Source: Congeria kusceri (lineage: Eukaryota > Mollusca > Bivalvia > Myida > Dreissenidae). Taken from it: DNA of 64,000 bases. Below, piece after piece: positions 33,846 through 48,500 of this stretch. Position numbers and translations under genes: made by a program. The stretch covers positions 1 through 64,000 of the forward strand of contig JAPFQT010000389.1 in NCBI GenBank assembly GCA_027627225.1, read 5' to 3'. The notes under the pieces are model-generated. The model was not told the origin of the DNA. It worked only from the letters and a program-made list of their open reading frames with translations, and made no database searches. Each line of letters starts with the position of its first letter. Positions within the stretch are counted from its first letter, which is position 1.

Positions 33846-36735
33846 GTGCTTATATTCACATAGAAAAGGCCATTTACTGTGGCCATAAGCCACTGTATGT
33901 GCTTATATTAGCATAGAAATGGCGATTTACTGTGGTCATAGGCCACTGGATGGGCGTATATTCACATAGAAAAGGCCTTTTACTGTGGCCATAGGCCACT
34001 GAAACTGCGGATATTCACATAGAAAAGGCTATTTACTCTGGCCATAGGCCAATAGATGTGCGTATATTCACATAGAAAAGGCCTTTTACTGTGGCTATAG
34101 GCCTCTGGATATGCGTACACTCACATAGAAAAGGCCATTTACTGTGGCCATAGGCCACTGAAACTGTGTATATTCACATATAAAATGCCATTTACTGTGG
34201 CCATAGGCCACTGGTAGTACGTATATTCACATAGAAAAGGACATTTACTGTGGCCATAGTAGACTGCATGTGCGTATATTCACATAGAAAAGGCCATTTA
34301 CTGTGGCCATAGGCCACTGGAATTGCGTATATTCACATAGAAATGGCCATTTACTGTGGCCATAGGACAATAGATGTGCGTACATTCACAAAGAAAATGC
34401 CATTTACTGTGGCCATAGGCCACTGGATGTGCGTACATTCATATAGAAAAGGCAATTTACTGTTTACCATAGGCCACTGAAACTGCGTATATTCACAAAG
34501 AAAAGGCCATTTACTTTGGCCATAGGCCACTGGATGTGCGCATATTCACATAGAAGGGGCCATTTACTGTGGCCATTGGCCACTGGAAGTGCGTATATTC
34601 ACATAGAAACGGCCATTTACTGTGGCCATACGAGACTGAACGTGCGTATATTCACATGAAAAGGCCATTTACTGAGGCCACACGCCACTGGATGTGCCAA
34701 TATTCACATAGAAAAGGCCATTTACTCTGGTCATAAGCTACTGGGTGTGCTTTTAATATCATAGAAATTGCCATTTAATGTGGCCATACGCCACTGGATG
34801 TGCGTATATTATCATAGAAATGGCCATTTATTGTGGCCATAGGCCACTGGATGAGCATATATTCACATAGAAAAGGCCATTTACTGTGGCCATAGACCAC
34901 TGAAACTGCGTATATTCACATACAAAAGGCCATTTACTGTGGCCATAGGCCACTGGTAGTACGTATATTCACATAGAAAATGTCATTTACTGTGGCCATA
35001 GGCCACTGGAAATGCGTATATTCACATAAGAAGGGCCATTGATTGTGGCGATAGGCCACTGGATGTGCGTATATTATCATAGAAAAGGCAAGTTACTATT
35101 GACATAGGCCACTGGTAGTACGTATATTCATATAGTAAAGGCCATTTACTGTGGCCATAGGCCACTGGATGTGCGTATATTCACAAAGAAAAGGCCATTT
35201 ACTGTGGACATGGGCCACTGAAGCTGCGTATATTCACAAAGAAAAGGCCAATTAGTGTGGCCAAAGGCCAATAGATGTGCGTATATTCACATAGAAAAGG
35301 CCTTTTACCTGGCGATAGGCCACTGGATGTGCGTACATTCACATAGAAAAGGCTATTTACTCTGGCCATAGGCCACTGGATGTGCGTATATTCACATAGA
35401 AATGGCCATTTACCGTGGCCATAGGCCACTGGATGTGCGTATATTATCATAGAAAAGGCCATTTACTGTTGCCATAGGCCACTGGCAGTACGTATATTCA
35501 CATAGTAAAGGCCTTTTACTGTGGCCATAGGCCACTGGATGTGCGTATATTCACAAAGAAAAGGCCAGTTACTGTGGCCATAGGCCACTGGATGTGCGTA
35601 TATTATCATAGAAATGGCAATTTGCTGTGGCCATAGGCCACTGAAACTTCGTATATTCACATAGAAAAGGCCATTTACTGTGGCCATTGGCCATAAGATG
35701 TGCGTATATTCACATAGAAAAGGCCTTTTACTGTGGCCATATACCACTGTATGTGCGCACGTTCACAAAGAAAATGCTATATACTGTGACCATAGGCCAC
35801 TGGATGTGGGTATATTCACATAGAAAGGGCATTTACTGTGGCCATAGGCCACTGGAAATGCGTCTATTAGCCAATAGGCCAATAGATGTGCGTATATTCA
35901 CATAGAAAAGGCCTTTTACTGTGGCCATATACCACTGGATGTGCGTACATTCACATAGAAAAGGCCATTTACTGTGGCCATAGGCCACTGAATCTGCGTA
36001 TATTCACAAAGAAAATGCCATTTACTGTGGCCATAGGCCACTGGATGTGCGTATGTTCACATAGAAAGGGCCATTTACTGTGGCCGTAAGCCACTGAAAG
36101 TGCGTATATTCACAAAGAAAATACTATTTACTGTGGCCATAGGCCACTGGATGTGCGTATATTCACATAGATTGAGCCATTTACTGTGGCCATAGGCCAC
36201 TGAAAGTGCGTATATTCACATAGAAAGATCCATTTACTGTGGCCATAGGCCACTGGAAGTGCGTATATTCACATAGAAATGGCCATTTACTGTGGCCATA
36301 GGCCGATAGATGTGCGTATATTCACAAAGAAAATGCTATTTACTGTGGCCACAGGCCACTGGATGTGCGTATATTCACATAGAAAAGGCCATTTACTGTG
36401 CCATAGGCCACTGGATGTGCGTATATTCACTTAGAAAAGGCATTTTACTGCGGCCATAGGCCACTGGGTGTGCTTATATTATTAGAGAAATGGCCATTTA
36501 CCGTGGCCATAGGCCACTGGATGTGCGTATATTATCATAGAAATCACCATTTACTGTGGCCATAGTCCACTTGATGTGCGTATATTCACATAGAAATGGA
36601 CATTTACTGTGGCCGCAGGGCACATAATTTACGTATATTATCATAGAAATCGCCCTTTTCTGTAGCGATAGGTTTCTTGATATGGCTCTTTTCTCCTAAA
36701 AATCGCCATTGGTTACCTGATATGCCAATACTCCC
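33846..36735 (-). repeat. 53-bp minisatellite, array B (inverted relative to array A)
   Basis: The same 53-bp unit as 25630-28885 appears on the opposite strand (plus-strand reading gtatattcacatagaaaagg, then ccatttactgtggccatagg, then ccactggatgtgc), about 54 copies. The left edge is abrupt, with good copies from the first unit. The right edge (36.60-36.73 kb) decays gradually. Variant types, such as 'ccaatagatg' in place of 'ccactggatg', are shared with array A. The pair therefore forms a large imperfect inverted repeat around the 28.9-33.8 kb gene segment. Confidence 0.95.
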
Positions 36736-37335
36736 ATGAAACTCTAGTTATATATATTTTAAGCATTTGTTCATTTAGGCCTTATTTTAAAATAAATAAT
36801 GCCAATGTTTAATGACTATTAGTGGATTTATATTAATTCGTAGATTTAATAAAAATTATTGTCCTTATTCCATATCAAAGTTATTTTATGATTTAGTCGT
36901 ATTAAGCCTAAAATCGTGGACTTGAGCTATGGAATAAAAGTCGCTTATGGCCACAGTGACTATCAGAGTCGTTCCCCCTTCTGTCACTATTTACTTCAAT
37001 AATCAATATACCGGATACCAAAATCAGGTAATGAACAGTAGTTTCTTTAGTGTAATTTGATGTCAGAGATACTTGTGTTGTGAGAGTTATGAGTTCCAGT
37101 ATATGTTGTTTATGAATCTCGAACATAATCCCTCCCGGAAAAAATCCCTCCTGCCAGTGATTGTTTTTCCTTATTTTAGAGGTTCGGGTCAAATGACCTA
37201 TTAAAGGCTATTTCCAATGCCAAATATGATTTATTTTTCCCAGTTAAAATGAAAAAAATCACTTGTCTCCGTCCCTCTGTATTTTTAAGTGACCAGACAC
37301 ACCAGTCATGTGTCTTGCGTCCGCATGGCCTACTG
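36736..37335. other. Stretch without recognised features
   Basis: AT-rich DNA with one stray 'cttatggccacagtgac' minisatellite-like fragment near 36945. The 94-aa minus-strand ORF has no recognisable motif. Confidence 0.4.
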
Positions 37336-37410
37336 TAGGTTCATGGTATTGAACCGGGGTCCTCTGTTTGAGAGGCAGGCTCATTAACCATGTCGCTAAA
37401 GAGCTAGCTG
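37336..37410 (-). repeat. tRNA-derived (SINE-like) sequence
   Basis: On the minus strand an A-box-like TAGCGACATGG (plus 37388-37398) and a perfect B box GGTTCAATACC (plus 37345-37355) sit at tRNA spacing, with a CCTCT/AGAGG stem between them where the anticodon arm would be. The acceptor stem is not clear, so a tRNA-derived repeat is more likely than a working tRNA. Confidence 0.5.
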
Positions 37411-38100
37411 GCAACAGCAAGTCTCTTAAACATGCCTTATGGGCCAGTTTTCCCTGAATAACCATAAATTAAAGAAAACAAAACTGTTAAGTGTCTGTTG
37501 AGATTATATACTTTTAAGTTTAATGATAAACAATATCCAGAGCAACAGATAAGGCCCATAAATGTGTGATTCTCAAACACCCTTTACATGATTAATGTAA
37601 ACTTTGATGAGAGACAGAACTCAATTAGCTACTTATCTGGCAAGTTCGTGGCCTCGGGTAAGTTCATGGATGAAACTATGACGTAATTTTCTCCTGAAGG
37701 CTGAATAACGCAACGTTGCAAGTCCGAATTATATGCAAGTATGAGACAAAGAACAGTATGACTTATGAAAGCACATATATGCGTACAAAACATAGATGAA
37801 TATACCAAGTTAGTTAATTTTATTGCAGTTATTTGTGTTTTAAACTTATGAATTTGAGACAAAATCAACCCATGGTGTTGTTAATAAACATTTTATAAGT
37901 ATTTATTTAATTAAAAACCAACAATACAATAATCAAAGAATATACACAAGGACATTTTAAAATTGTCATATTTACAGTCTCAGCAAAAGTCGTCAGACGT
38001 CAGACAAAAGCCAGTAAAACTGTACGATGTCCAGTTAAAATGACCAGAATATTGGCCCTCCTGTCTGGCGAAATCTTTTCGTCATGCAAGTAAGCTAAAT
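37411..38100. other. Stretch without recognised features
   Basis: No supported gene. Short ORFs lack motifs. Confidence 0.4.
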
Positions 38101-38107
38101 CTGTTTG

Positions 38108-38200
38108 AGTGGCCAGTGAAATAGAGCTCGGAAGAGTGAAATAGAGTTCCGGCCAGTGAAATAGAGTTCGGGCCAGTGAAATAGAGTTCGGGCCAGTTAT
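38108..38200 (+). repeat. Short ~20-bp tandem repeat
   Basis: About four copies of ggccagtgaaatagagttcg, with small differences in the first two (gagctcggaagagtg). They make an 85-aa minus-strand ORF repetitive but not gene-like. Confidence 0.75.
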
Positions 38201-38939
38201 TATTAAAAGGTTACCAGGCCTTGTGGCCAGTAAGGGATTTGGGACTGTCAAAGACACTGTATTTATATCAAAACACGAAAATCAGTGGAAGGGCCTCTGC
38301 GTTGAGTTGCCCACGAACTTACAGGAAATTAAAAAAGATCAAGGGCATTGTTAGGTCATGCTTTTTTAAGTAAGATTATGGATTTCCCAATAAATATTGG
38401 CATTTTTGACCTATAAAATAGTTTTCATTCATATCGATTTAATGTGTTTTGTTTATATTAAAACAAGTGGGGTTTCATGCGCAAATTCAAGTGTTTAACA
38501 CCCACAAACTTGCAGGTGTAGGGGCTAATATTCTGAATAATTATGCCAGAAATAATTAAAAAAAAGAGTAAAAATAATTCTCAGTATGACTAATAGTAAT
38601 ACACAATCATTCGCATGTAACAATCTACAAAATTTAACAGTTTCATATCATCAAATAGCCAGCCATAAAATACTGCAAGCTGTAAACTAACCCGCATAGC
38701 AACATAGTTTTGGTTTGCAGGAGATGCCAAAATGGTTTACTTGTCCATGGACAAGATCATTGCATAAATCTACTTGTCTGCATGCAACAGTCACTTGTCC
38801 AAATAAGATATTTTTTTCATCACAGCCCCTCCTGATATATGTTTTCATTAAATGGTAAATAAAACACTATTTGTTATTCAAATGCATAATAATAATAATA
38901 TGATAATTAACTTTCAACTTCAACATCATTTTCACACAC

Positions 38940-39043
38940 TGAAATTGTACTGGTCCATGGACAACTAGACAGGAAAAATTTACTTGTCCGACAGTAAAAT
39001 TACCCGCAGCGGACAAGTCGGGCATATGATTTCCACACCCCTG
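38940..39043 (-). repeat. MITE-like fragment, ends ..tttccacacccctg
   Basis: The reverse complement shares GTGTGGAAATC, the CCGACTTG segment and ATTTTACTGTCGGACAA with the complete copy at 48919-49090. Only one end is clear. Similar 'cttgtcc' words continue left to about 38730. Confidence 0.6.
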
Positions 39044-39542
39044 GTTTGACATCAATTGTCTTTGATGTTAAGTCTAAATGTTGCTATGAGCCTATAACAG
39101 TTCATTGGTTAAGATATGTAACCATTTTGGGAAAGTGTTAACCAGTTGTGCTTTTAGTGAACGATACTTAACTACCTATTGACAATTCAAATGCTGTTGA
39201 CAGAGCATTAGCTTTCTAGTGGTCATGTCAACAAAATGCTAAAGATACAATCACTGCAATAGATAGGCCTAAAATATTTATCTGTTGCTCTGAAACATTT
39301 TCTGAGAATGTAACTTACAGTTATGAACAGTATTGTATCTTATTTTACCAAATCTGTTTGAATACCTGTGTTTCATTACATTAAACATGGATATATATAG
39401 GCAGGCTGTTTAAAGTGATATTTCAGCATGTCCAAAAAACAATTTTTAAAAATGGAAGGTTTCTTGGTTTTCTCAAATTGCAGATTTTGGTGAACATTAA
39501 ACAATACACAAACAACGAAGGTCACAGTTTAAGACGGTCAGA
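39044..39542 (+). promoter_or_regulatory. Putative promoter/5' UTR region of the F-box gene
   Basis: About 500 bp of unique DNA upstream of the ATG at 39543. A TATA-like atatatatagg lies near 39391-39401. No other element is evident, and the transcription start is not determined. Confidence 0.3.
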
Positions 39543-42500
39543 ATGGGAGCAGTTCATGCTAGATTAAGTAAGAAGAAATCAGACCTGCAGTCAAGTGATG
39601 ATCCATCAGACAACTCCGATGATGCATATATTGCAGTAAACGAAATTCCGGATGACATTCTCTTAGAAGTTTTTCTTCGACTACCTCTAACTGACCTGAA
39701 ATCATGTTATCTAGTTTGCAAGAGATTTTCCGCGCTTCTTGACCTGCGAGGTTTCTGGAAACGGAAATGTATAAAGGACCACAACTTCTCAAATAACTTG
39801 TTGCATGCATTATGTGATGAGGAAGATTTTAGAAGCCTGTACTTAAAGAGACCATACGAGAGGAACTTGATAAAGAACTGTGATGCAACACAAGGTAATG
39901 AGTTTTGTTGTGCTTTCACAAAGTGGGAGGCATTAAGCATTGCACGTCCCCAAATTGGACTGAACTTCTCTTAAACTCAACTTGGCAAATTTCGCTTAAA
40001 ATTTCACAGCTGAAGAACCTTAACATGTAGGTGATCCTAATGGAAGTACTTTAGGCTGCAACCAATTTTAGCAGAAATATGTATCGTGGGGTCATTCATG
40101 TCTGTGACACATCTGGTTCGTATTTCCATTTTAATAGCTGTTGGTCCGTGTGCAACAGTAATGGTATGGCTACCATGAACTCGAACAGCTTGTCTACAAT
40201 TTAGATTTTTGATTTTCTATGAGATTAGGATTGAGGTTGATGCTAGGTCAAACAAATTATTAAGCCAATTTATTTCGATTCAATTGGCTCATCATAGTAC
40301 ATTTTTAAACTAAGTGAATGTTTATTGAAGATAATCATTAAGTACTGGTACTGCCATTTGAAATTCGGCTGAGGACAGTTCAACATGAAAATGCTCAGTG
40401 TTTGCGCAGTTTATGTAGCAATTTAGTCCCGATATGACCAGTAAGAGCAATAACCAGTCAATTACTTTAATGTTTATTTCAGATATGAAGTACTGGCATG
40501 TGACAGAGTCTGGCGGAAATGGATGGCAGGTGGAAAAAGAGCCCATCGGCAGTGATCCGCTTTCCCAATTTACTCACACAGGTATTTTTTTATTGCTGAC
40601 AATTATACAATTATGTCCAGGTATATACATATATTTTAGACATAGTGTTGTCATAAGATGTTTTTAGCTCACCTGAGCACAAAGTGCTCATGGTGAGCTT
40701 TTGTGATCGCCCGTTGTTCGTCGTACGTTGCGTGCGTGCGTGTGTGCTTCGTCAACTTTTAATTCAAACAACATCTCCTCCTAATCTGCCTGGCAGATTT
40801 TCACCAAACTTCACAGGAATGATCCTCTTTCAAAGTTGTTCAGATCTTTCTGGTTCGCTGAATATGCAGGTCACCAGAGCTAAAAATATCTTGAAAAAGT
40901 GAAAACATTAAAATTCTTCTATGAAACCGCAAGGCTCAGACCTTTTTCATATTTGATATGTGCCATCCTCTAGAGGTCCTCTACAAAGATTGTTCAAATT
41001 ATGCCCCTGGGGTCAAAATGGGCCACGCCCTGGGGGTCCCATTGTTTATATAGAATATATAGCAAAATGACTTTAAAAATCTTCTTCTCTGAAAGCACAA
41101 GGCCCAGAGGTTTCATATTTGGTATGTAACATCCTACAGTAGTCCTCTACAAAGATTGTTCAAATTATGCCCCTGGGGACAAAACTGGCCACGCCCCGGG
41201 GGTCTCATGGTTCATATAGAATATGTAGCAAAATGACTTTAAAAATCTTCTCCTCTGAAACCGCAAGGCCCAGAGGTTTCATATTTGGTATGTAACATCC
41301 TTTAGTGGTCTTTTACAAAGTTTGTTCAAATTATGCCCCTGGATTCAAAACGGGCCACGCCCCGGGGGTCAAATGGTTTATATAGAATATGTAGTAAATT
41401 ACTTTAAAACTCTTCTCCTATGAAACCACAAGGCCCAGAGGTTTCATATTTGGTATGTAACATCCTATAGTGGTCCTCTACAAAGATTGTTCAAATTATG
41501 CCCTGGGTCAAAACTGGCCACGCCCCGGGGGTCTCATGGTTTATATAGAATATATAGCAAAATGACTTTTCAAATCTTCTCCTCTGAAATTGCATGGCCC
41601 AGAGGTTTCATATTTGGTATGTAACATCCTTTAGTGGTCCTTTAAAACGTTTGTTCAAATTATGCCCCTGGGGTCAAAACGGACACCACCTAGGGGGTCA
41701 CATGTTTTATATAGAATATATAGCAAAATGACTTTTAAAATCTCCTCCTCTGAAACCACAAGGCCCAGAGGTTTCATATTTGAAATGTAACATCCTATAG
41801 TAGTCATCTACAAAGATTGTTCAAATTATGCCCCTGGGGTCAAAACTGGCCACCCCCAGGGGGTCACATGGTTTATATAAACGTATATAGCAAAATGTCT
41901 TAAAATCTTCTTCTCTGAATCCGCAAGGCCCAGAGGTTTTGTATTTCGTATTTAACATCCTATAGTGGTACTCTACAAAGATTGTTCAAATTATGCCCCA
42001 TGGGTCAAAATAGACCACACACCATTGGTCACATAGTTAATATAGACTTAAATAGCAAAATGACTTTAAAATTCTTCTCGTCGGAAACCGCAAGGCCTAG
42101 AGGTTTCATATTTGGTATGTAACATTGTATAGTGGTCCTCTACAAAGAATGTTCAAATTATGCCCCTGGGGTCAAAACTGGTCACGCCCGGGGGGTCAAA
42201 TGGTTTATTTAGACTTAAATAGTAAAATGACTTTAAAAATCTTCTCCTCTGAAACGGCAAGGCCCACAGCTTTCCTATATTTCTTATGTAACGTTGCATA
42301 GTGGTCCTCTCCAAAGATTGTTCAAATTATGCCCTGGGGTCAAATCTGGCCACCCCCGAGGGGTCACATGGTTTATATAGACTTAAATAGCAAAATGACC
42401 TAAAAAATCTTTACCTGAAACCGCAAGGCCCAGAGGTTTGTTCAAGGTTGTTCAACTTATGCCCCTGGGATAAAACTAAGCCACGCCTCGGGGATGCAAA

Positions 42501-45500
42501 TTCCAATTGGGTTACAAGGTCTCAAGTGAGCGTCCTAGGGCCCTCAGGGCCCTCTTGTTGTTTGTTAGTTGAAGTACACTCTAGTAGTGTTGTTTTTATT
42601 TTTATGCCGTCCAATGTGGGCATATTTAAATCAAATCGTACGTCTATCCATCCGTCTGTCCGTTAGTCGTCCGCCCAAGGTTAAAGTTTGTCATTTAGTT
42701 CAATATCTTGAATACTAACAAAGGTATTTACTTGAAACTTAAAATACTTCTTATCAACATCTCCACCAGGGAAAGCAACCCCAGTAACTCTTTTTAGTAT
42801 TTTGACAGATTTATGCCCCCTTTTTTAGCTTGCCTGAGCACATGGTGAGCTTTTGTGATCGCCTTTTGTGAACACCTTTTATCCGTGGTGCGTCGTCCGT
42901 TGTTCATTGTCAACCTTTGCCTTTTTAACACTCTAGAGGCCACATTTATTGCCCAATCTTCATGAAACTTTCTCAGAACATTTGTCCAAATGATATCTCG
43001 GCCAAGCTTGAAACTGGGTAATGTGGGGTCAAAAACTAGGTCACTAGGTCAAATTGAAGAAAACGCTTGTTAACACTCGAGAGGCCACATTTATTGCCGA
43101 ATCTTCATGAAACTTGCTCAGAACATTTGTCCCAATGATATCTCAGCCAAATTTGAAAATGGTTGCCCTCTGTTGAAAAACATGGCCACCAGGGGTGTGG
43201 CATTCCTCTTTATATGGTTATATTGAAAACTTTATTAAGCCTTTTAACACTCTAGTCTCTAGAGGCTACATTTTTTGCCCAATCAACATGAAACTTGCTC
43301 AGAACATTTTTTGTCCCAATGATATTTCGGCAGAGTTAGAAACTGGGTCATGTGGGGTCAAAACTAGGTGACTTGGTCAAATTGAAGAACAAGCTTGTTA
43401 ACACTATAGAAGTCTCATTTTTTCCCCAATCTACTTGAAATTTGCTCAAAACATTTGTTGTTATGATATCTCGGCCGAGTTCAAAAATGATTGCCCTGCT
43501 TTGAAAAACATAAACGCCAGGGGGTGGGGGAGTTTTCCTTATATGGCTATATTGAAAGCTTGTTAACACTCTAGATGCCACATCTTTTGCCCAATCAACA
43601 TGAAACTTGCTCAGAACATTTGTCCCAATGATATCTCGGGTCAAGTGGGTCAAAAACTAGGGCAACTTGAAGAAAAAGCTTGTTAACACTCTGGAAGTCA
43701 CATTTTTTGCCCAATATTCTTGAAACTTGCTCAGAACATTTGTTTTAATGATATCTCAAATGAGTTTGCAACGAGGTCACATCTGGTAAAAAACTAGGTC
43801 ACCAGGCCAAATTGAAGAAAAATCATGTGAACACTCTAGAGGCCATATTTATAGCCCAATAATCATGGAACTTACTCATACCATTTGTCCCAATGATATC
43901 TAGGACAAGTTCCAAACCAGGATACATGGGGTCAAAAAGTAGGTCACCAGGCTAAATAGAAGAAAAAGCTTGTGAACACTCTAGAGGCCAAATTCTTAGC
44001 AGAATCTTCATTATCTTTATTACTATGCTCTGGTTAAGGTTTGCGTGCAACAAGTTAATATCTTTATATCTACTACATATATTCAATCAAAACTTCACAC
44101 ATGTCTTCAGGGCCATTATATTTAAGGTCACTGGCCAAGGGTCATAATTATGACCTGCATTTTAGCAGAATTGTGCCCCTTTTTGTACTTAAAAATATTA
44201 AGGTTAAAGTTTGTGTGCTAGTACCGGTACCTATCTCTGTAACTACAACAGATATTCAGTTGAAACTTCACACATGTCTTTTGGGTCATTATGTAAGGTC
44301 ACTGACCAAGGCCTATAACTTTGACAAAAAGGTATGAAATGTCTAGCGCGCTGTCCTGAGACAGATCTTGTTACCTTTTGTTGTTACATTAAATCTTCTA
44401 AAGATAACTTCCAGTGGCCATTTGTCTTATAAATCCATGGCCTCAGCAATTTGATTACGTTATGCAAATATTAATTGTTTTGATTTTTATTTGCAAGAAT
44501 TTAACAATTACTCAGAAATAAAATTCCTGTGACTTTAGTATTTTGGCCCCTGAAATGCTCATGTTGACCATTTGAAATTTCAAACCAGTGGTCATTTGTC
44601 TTCTGGTTTTCATACTACTGTAATCCCTTGTTTCACTTTCCAAAATAATTGTGATATATCCCATAACAGTAGAGTATATATATTTATGCATTTTTCCCTA
44701 CTGCTAATAAATCCTGTCGATGTGTTAGGTTGCTACAATAATAATCAAAATGCACAAATCATGCAAGAGCCACTTTAGCGTTTTCTTCTAGAAAACATGT
44801 GTAAACAAGGAATTTAATGAAACGAGGTACCGGGTATTTGAATTTCAGATGGTCCAGTTGGCTGCTGGGCTACCTCCTATGGCTTCTGCTCTAAATACCA
44901 GGTGATAGATTTACTTGATGTAGGCTGCAGTGAACATGTCCTTGATGTTGTGAGGCCGAGCATTCGAGTATCAGAATGGTAAACTATATATACTTAGCCA
45001 AAAAGAAACCTGATGGTGTATAGTTTATCGACTTTTTAGGAAGTTGATATAGATACAGCGTAAACACTGCTTGAATATTAAAGCATAATGTTTTCAGAAC
45101 AGTTGTGGAACACAGATGTGCACTTTTAAGGCATATATTAATAAATTATTGTTGTTGACATAAGGATTACAATTTCACCCATAAACAAAAACATAATTAT
45201 GACAAGTAAGTCACTTACATAAAGTGTCCTGTTTCGTTTTTGGTTGAGTATATTTGCAATAGTTTATAAGATTTCATCAAAATCACCATACCTGAAACCT
45301 GTGTTGGAAATTTTTATAAACCCAAATGTACCTTTCTACATTAAAATCATGTTCATTGCTGGTCATTTCACTGTTTTGTACATGAAGAAGTTGTAGCCTG
45401 ACATACTGTGCCTTTCCCAACTTTGTAAACGCGTCATTAGCGAAATGGCAGGGTTAGTCCTGAAATATTGATAATTGTAAACGTAACATCTGTTTGGTAT

Positions 45501-48500
45501 AATTATTTTTCTGTCTAAACAATGCTACGATTCCCCAGCAATATTTTCCATAAGTTCAATGGCCTAAGAATCACAATGACATTAATTTACATCTATTTGC
45601 ATTTAATCAACCCAATGAATTAAATGTTGATCATCACTTTTCATGGAACTAAATGCACTTAATAACTTAATAGCCTCATTAATTTTATCTTTATTGGCAA
45701 CATTTTACCGTTTCACTTTCGATTTCTAGGTATGCATCTAGGTTTGATTGTGGAGCCGAATATACTCTAAAAGTAGCGCTGCTTACGGACAATAAGAAGG
45801 AGTTGTTTTGGAAGCAGCCCATACCAGAAAACTGCTTTTGGCGCTTTGAAGATGTACTTCCTGCAGGCAGAGACTGGTTCAAAGTAAGTTTACAGCAGCT
45901 GTTGATTTTCTCCAAACATGTTCACTTTGACAGTTGCCTTTTAATATACCTTTTTAAAGGTTTTTGATGGATTGTGATTGTGCACTAGCAACTGGGATTG
46001 GGAAGCCGTAATTTAACCTTCGCCATGGAGGTTATATTTTCGGTCAGAGTTGGTTTGTCTGTTTCTTTGTTGATTTGATTTTGGTGGCGATCTGTATCCA
46101 GGCAAGTTTTAAGTAACATTCTAACATGCTACTCGCAAAATTTTCTATACACAATGAACAAAATTATCGTTGTTAAACTACCTTATAAACAATGCAAAAA
46201 GTAGTCCCGATTCTGAGCAGAGCATAGTAAAAAGTAGTTGCAATTACAATTGCATAAACATATGTCAAATCATGTTAGAATCTTAATATTGTTTGCATTA
46301 TCGTTGTATTGGCCAATAAAAACTCTCTTGTTCTGATGCATGGCTATTAAACAACTCGGGCTAACGCCCTCGTGGTTTAATTCCTTCTCCTAATCATTGT
46401 TTATTTTCCAATAAACAATACACCGATTGACAGTTTCACGCGAGACGTTATGCAAAACGGGAAGTGCCCGGATGTGCGAGTAAAAAGTATCGATACTGCC
46501 ATCTTAGAACTGCATCGCTGTTTTTATAGTTATATGATCGAAAGTTACTCGTAAATAATGGATGATCTAGACTTCATGACAAAAGATAAATTTAAATTAT
46601 GGTCTATGAATGCACTTAAAGTGTTCCTTTCGTGTAGGAAAAAGTCTACTGAAGGAAATTTCGAGGAATTAGCAGCAAGGTCAGTCGATCGTTTTCTAGT
46701 CTAGACTTTACTTTTAGAAAAAAAAATGACTGAATTAATTCTGCGTTCGTCAGATGTCAATTCTTTATATTAAGACTGTGTATATGAGCAGTTAGGCCTA
46801 CTTAATATGTGAACAATTATTTCAAAAATAAATTGAATCAATTATTTAAATTACATAAAAACGATCAGCTGTCCTGGAAATATGATGCTTTGCAGTTTGC
46901 TACTTTTTAACGCCGTCAGGTGTCCTTAAGCTTATGTCCACTCCGTCAAATATAGCAAGGGGCTTATGACCAGTCTGTCAAATATACCAAGAGGCGTATG
47001 TTCACTCTGTCAAAAATACCCAAGGGATTGTGTCAATGTGTGCATTTTGGGACAAGGGGCTTTTGTCCAGATACTGTATGGGGCATGTACGATTGTCATT
47101 TTGAGACACCTTTGTACCGGAAGTTACCATTCATGATTATGCGGCCAGTATTTTCCAAAGAATATGTAGTCTGGTTAAAACCTTAAAGGCCAACCCTGAA
47201 GTCGACCCATCTAATTTACTGCGAACCATCATGGGAACTGACAGCACCAAGCAGGCTCTAGCCATGAAGCATGGACTCTATGGAGCCACTTGCCAAGAAG
47301 GCCTTTCCTCAACCTTATGAGAAAGACGCACAAGAAGTTTAAAGTATGGGACTCAGGCTTGAGCGTTTGCGAGACCAACCCGGCTCTGGCTGCAAGTGCT
47401 GACCTTGAAGTACAGTGCTTGTGTTGTGGGGAAGGTCTGTGTGAGATCAAATGTCCAGAGTCAATAAAGGACCAAAAACCGTCACCCGACAATGTGAAAT
47501 ATGTGGAAATGGAGAACAATGTTCTTACATTGGACAAACAACACCCATATTATTATCAAATTCAGGGGCAAATGGGTATTCTGAAAGAGCCATTCTGCGA
47601 TATCTTCATTTTCACCCATCATGGACATTTGTGCATACGGGTGCCCTTTAATGAACAGTTTTGAACTGAAATAAAGTCAGCCTTGGTCTGGTTCTGGGAC
47701 AAACATGTGCTTCCAAATCTCCTTAAGCCAAACCCGAGCATGGAAGACGCAGAGGCCAATAAGGAGAATCAGAACACTGTGCCTTCGACAACTGTGCATC
47801 TTCATGTGCCAGTGGCCAAAAAGTCGTTACAGGCAATGCTGAAGTCCCCTCAAAAACCAAAATCAAAGCGACGGAAAACAAACTTGTCAAAAAAGCCATT
47901 GTACCTGTGTGGAAAATGTGGGTCGGACTGCATGGAGGAGCCACTAACAGAAGATGCTCAGTACGTAGCCTGTGAGAAATGTGGTGTTTGGACACACTAT
48001 TCATGTGCGTCCATGAACAATGATCTTCTCGAATGTATGGAAGAGTGGTTTTGCAACAAGTGTAGATAGACCTTATTTGCATAGAAATGACTGGTTTTCC
48101 AGTTGTCATTTTTTCAGTACCTATATTTTAGTTATATTTGCATTGAAAAGGTGATTTGTGATTCAGTTTGCTAATAATTGAAATTTTAATTTTGCCTTCT
48201 ACTAAACTTATGCTTCATGTACACAAAATATATGGTGATGTTCAGAATGTTGTTCAGGGTTGAGGCAATATTTCTGTACATGTACCTTTGTAACTATTAT
48301 TTATTATATTCACACAATCCAAAGAGTACGTTTCTCAGAATGTTAAAATAGTGAAGTGCTTGTGATTATTTTGATTCTAGTCTATTTAATGCCATATGTG
48401 ATTGTTGATAAATATTATTTTCAGTCTATAATGCGTTTGTTGTTTATATTTATTTTCAATCTTTCTAGGGTTCAACTACAAAAATTATAGTCTTTATGAT

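Noticed and set aside
35199..36089. ORFs of 67-94 aa within the inverted minisatellite
   Set aside because: The peptides are periodic translations of the 53-bp unit drifting through frames.
47723..48109. 128-aa minus-strand ORF
   Set aside because: Antisense shadow of the PHD-finger part of the exonuclease pseudogene.
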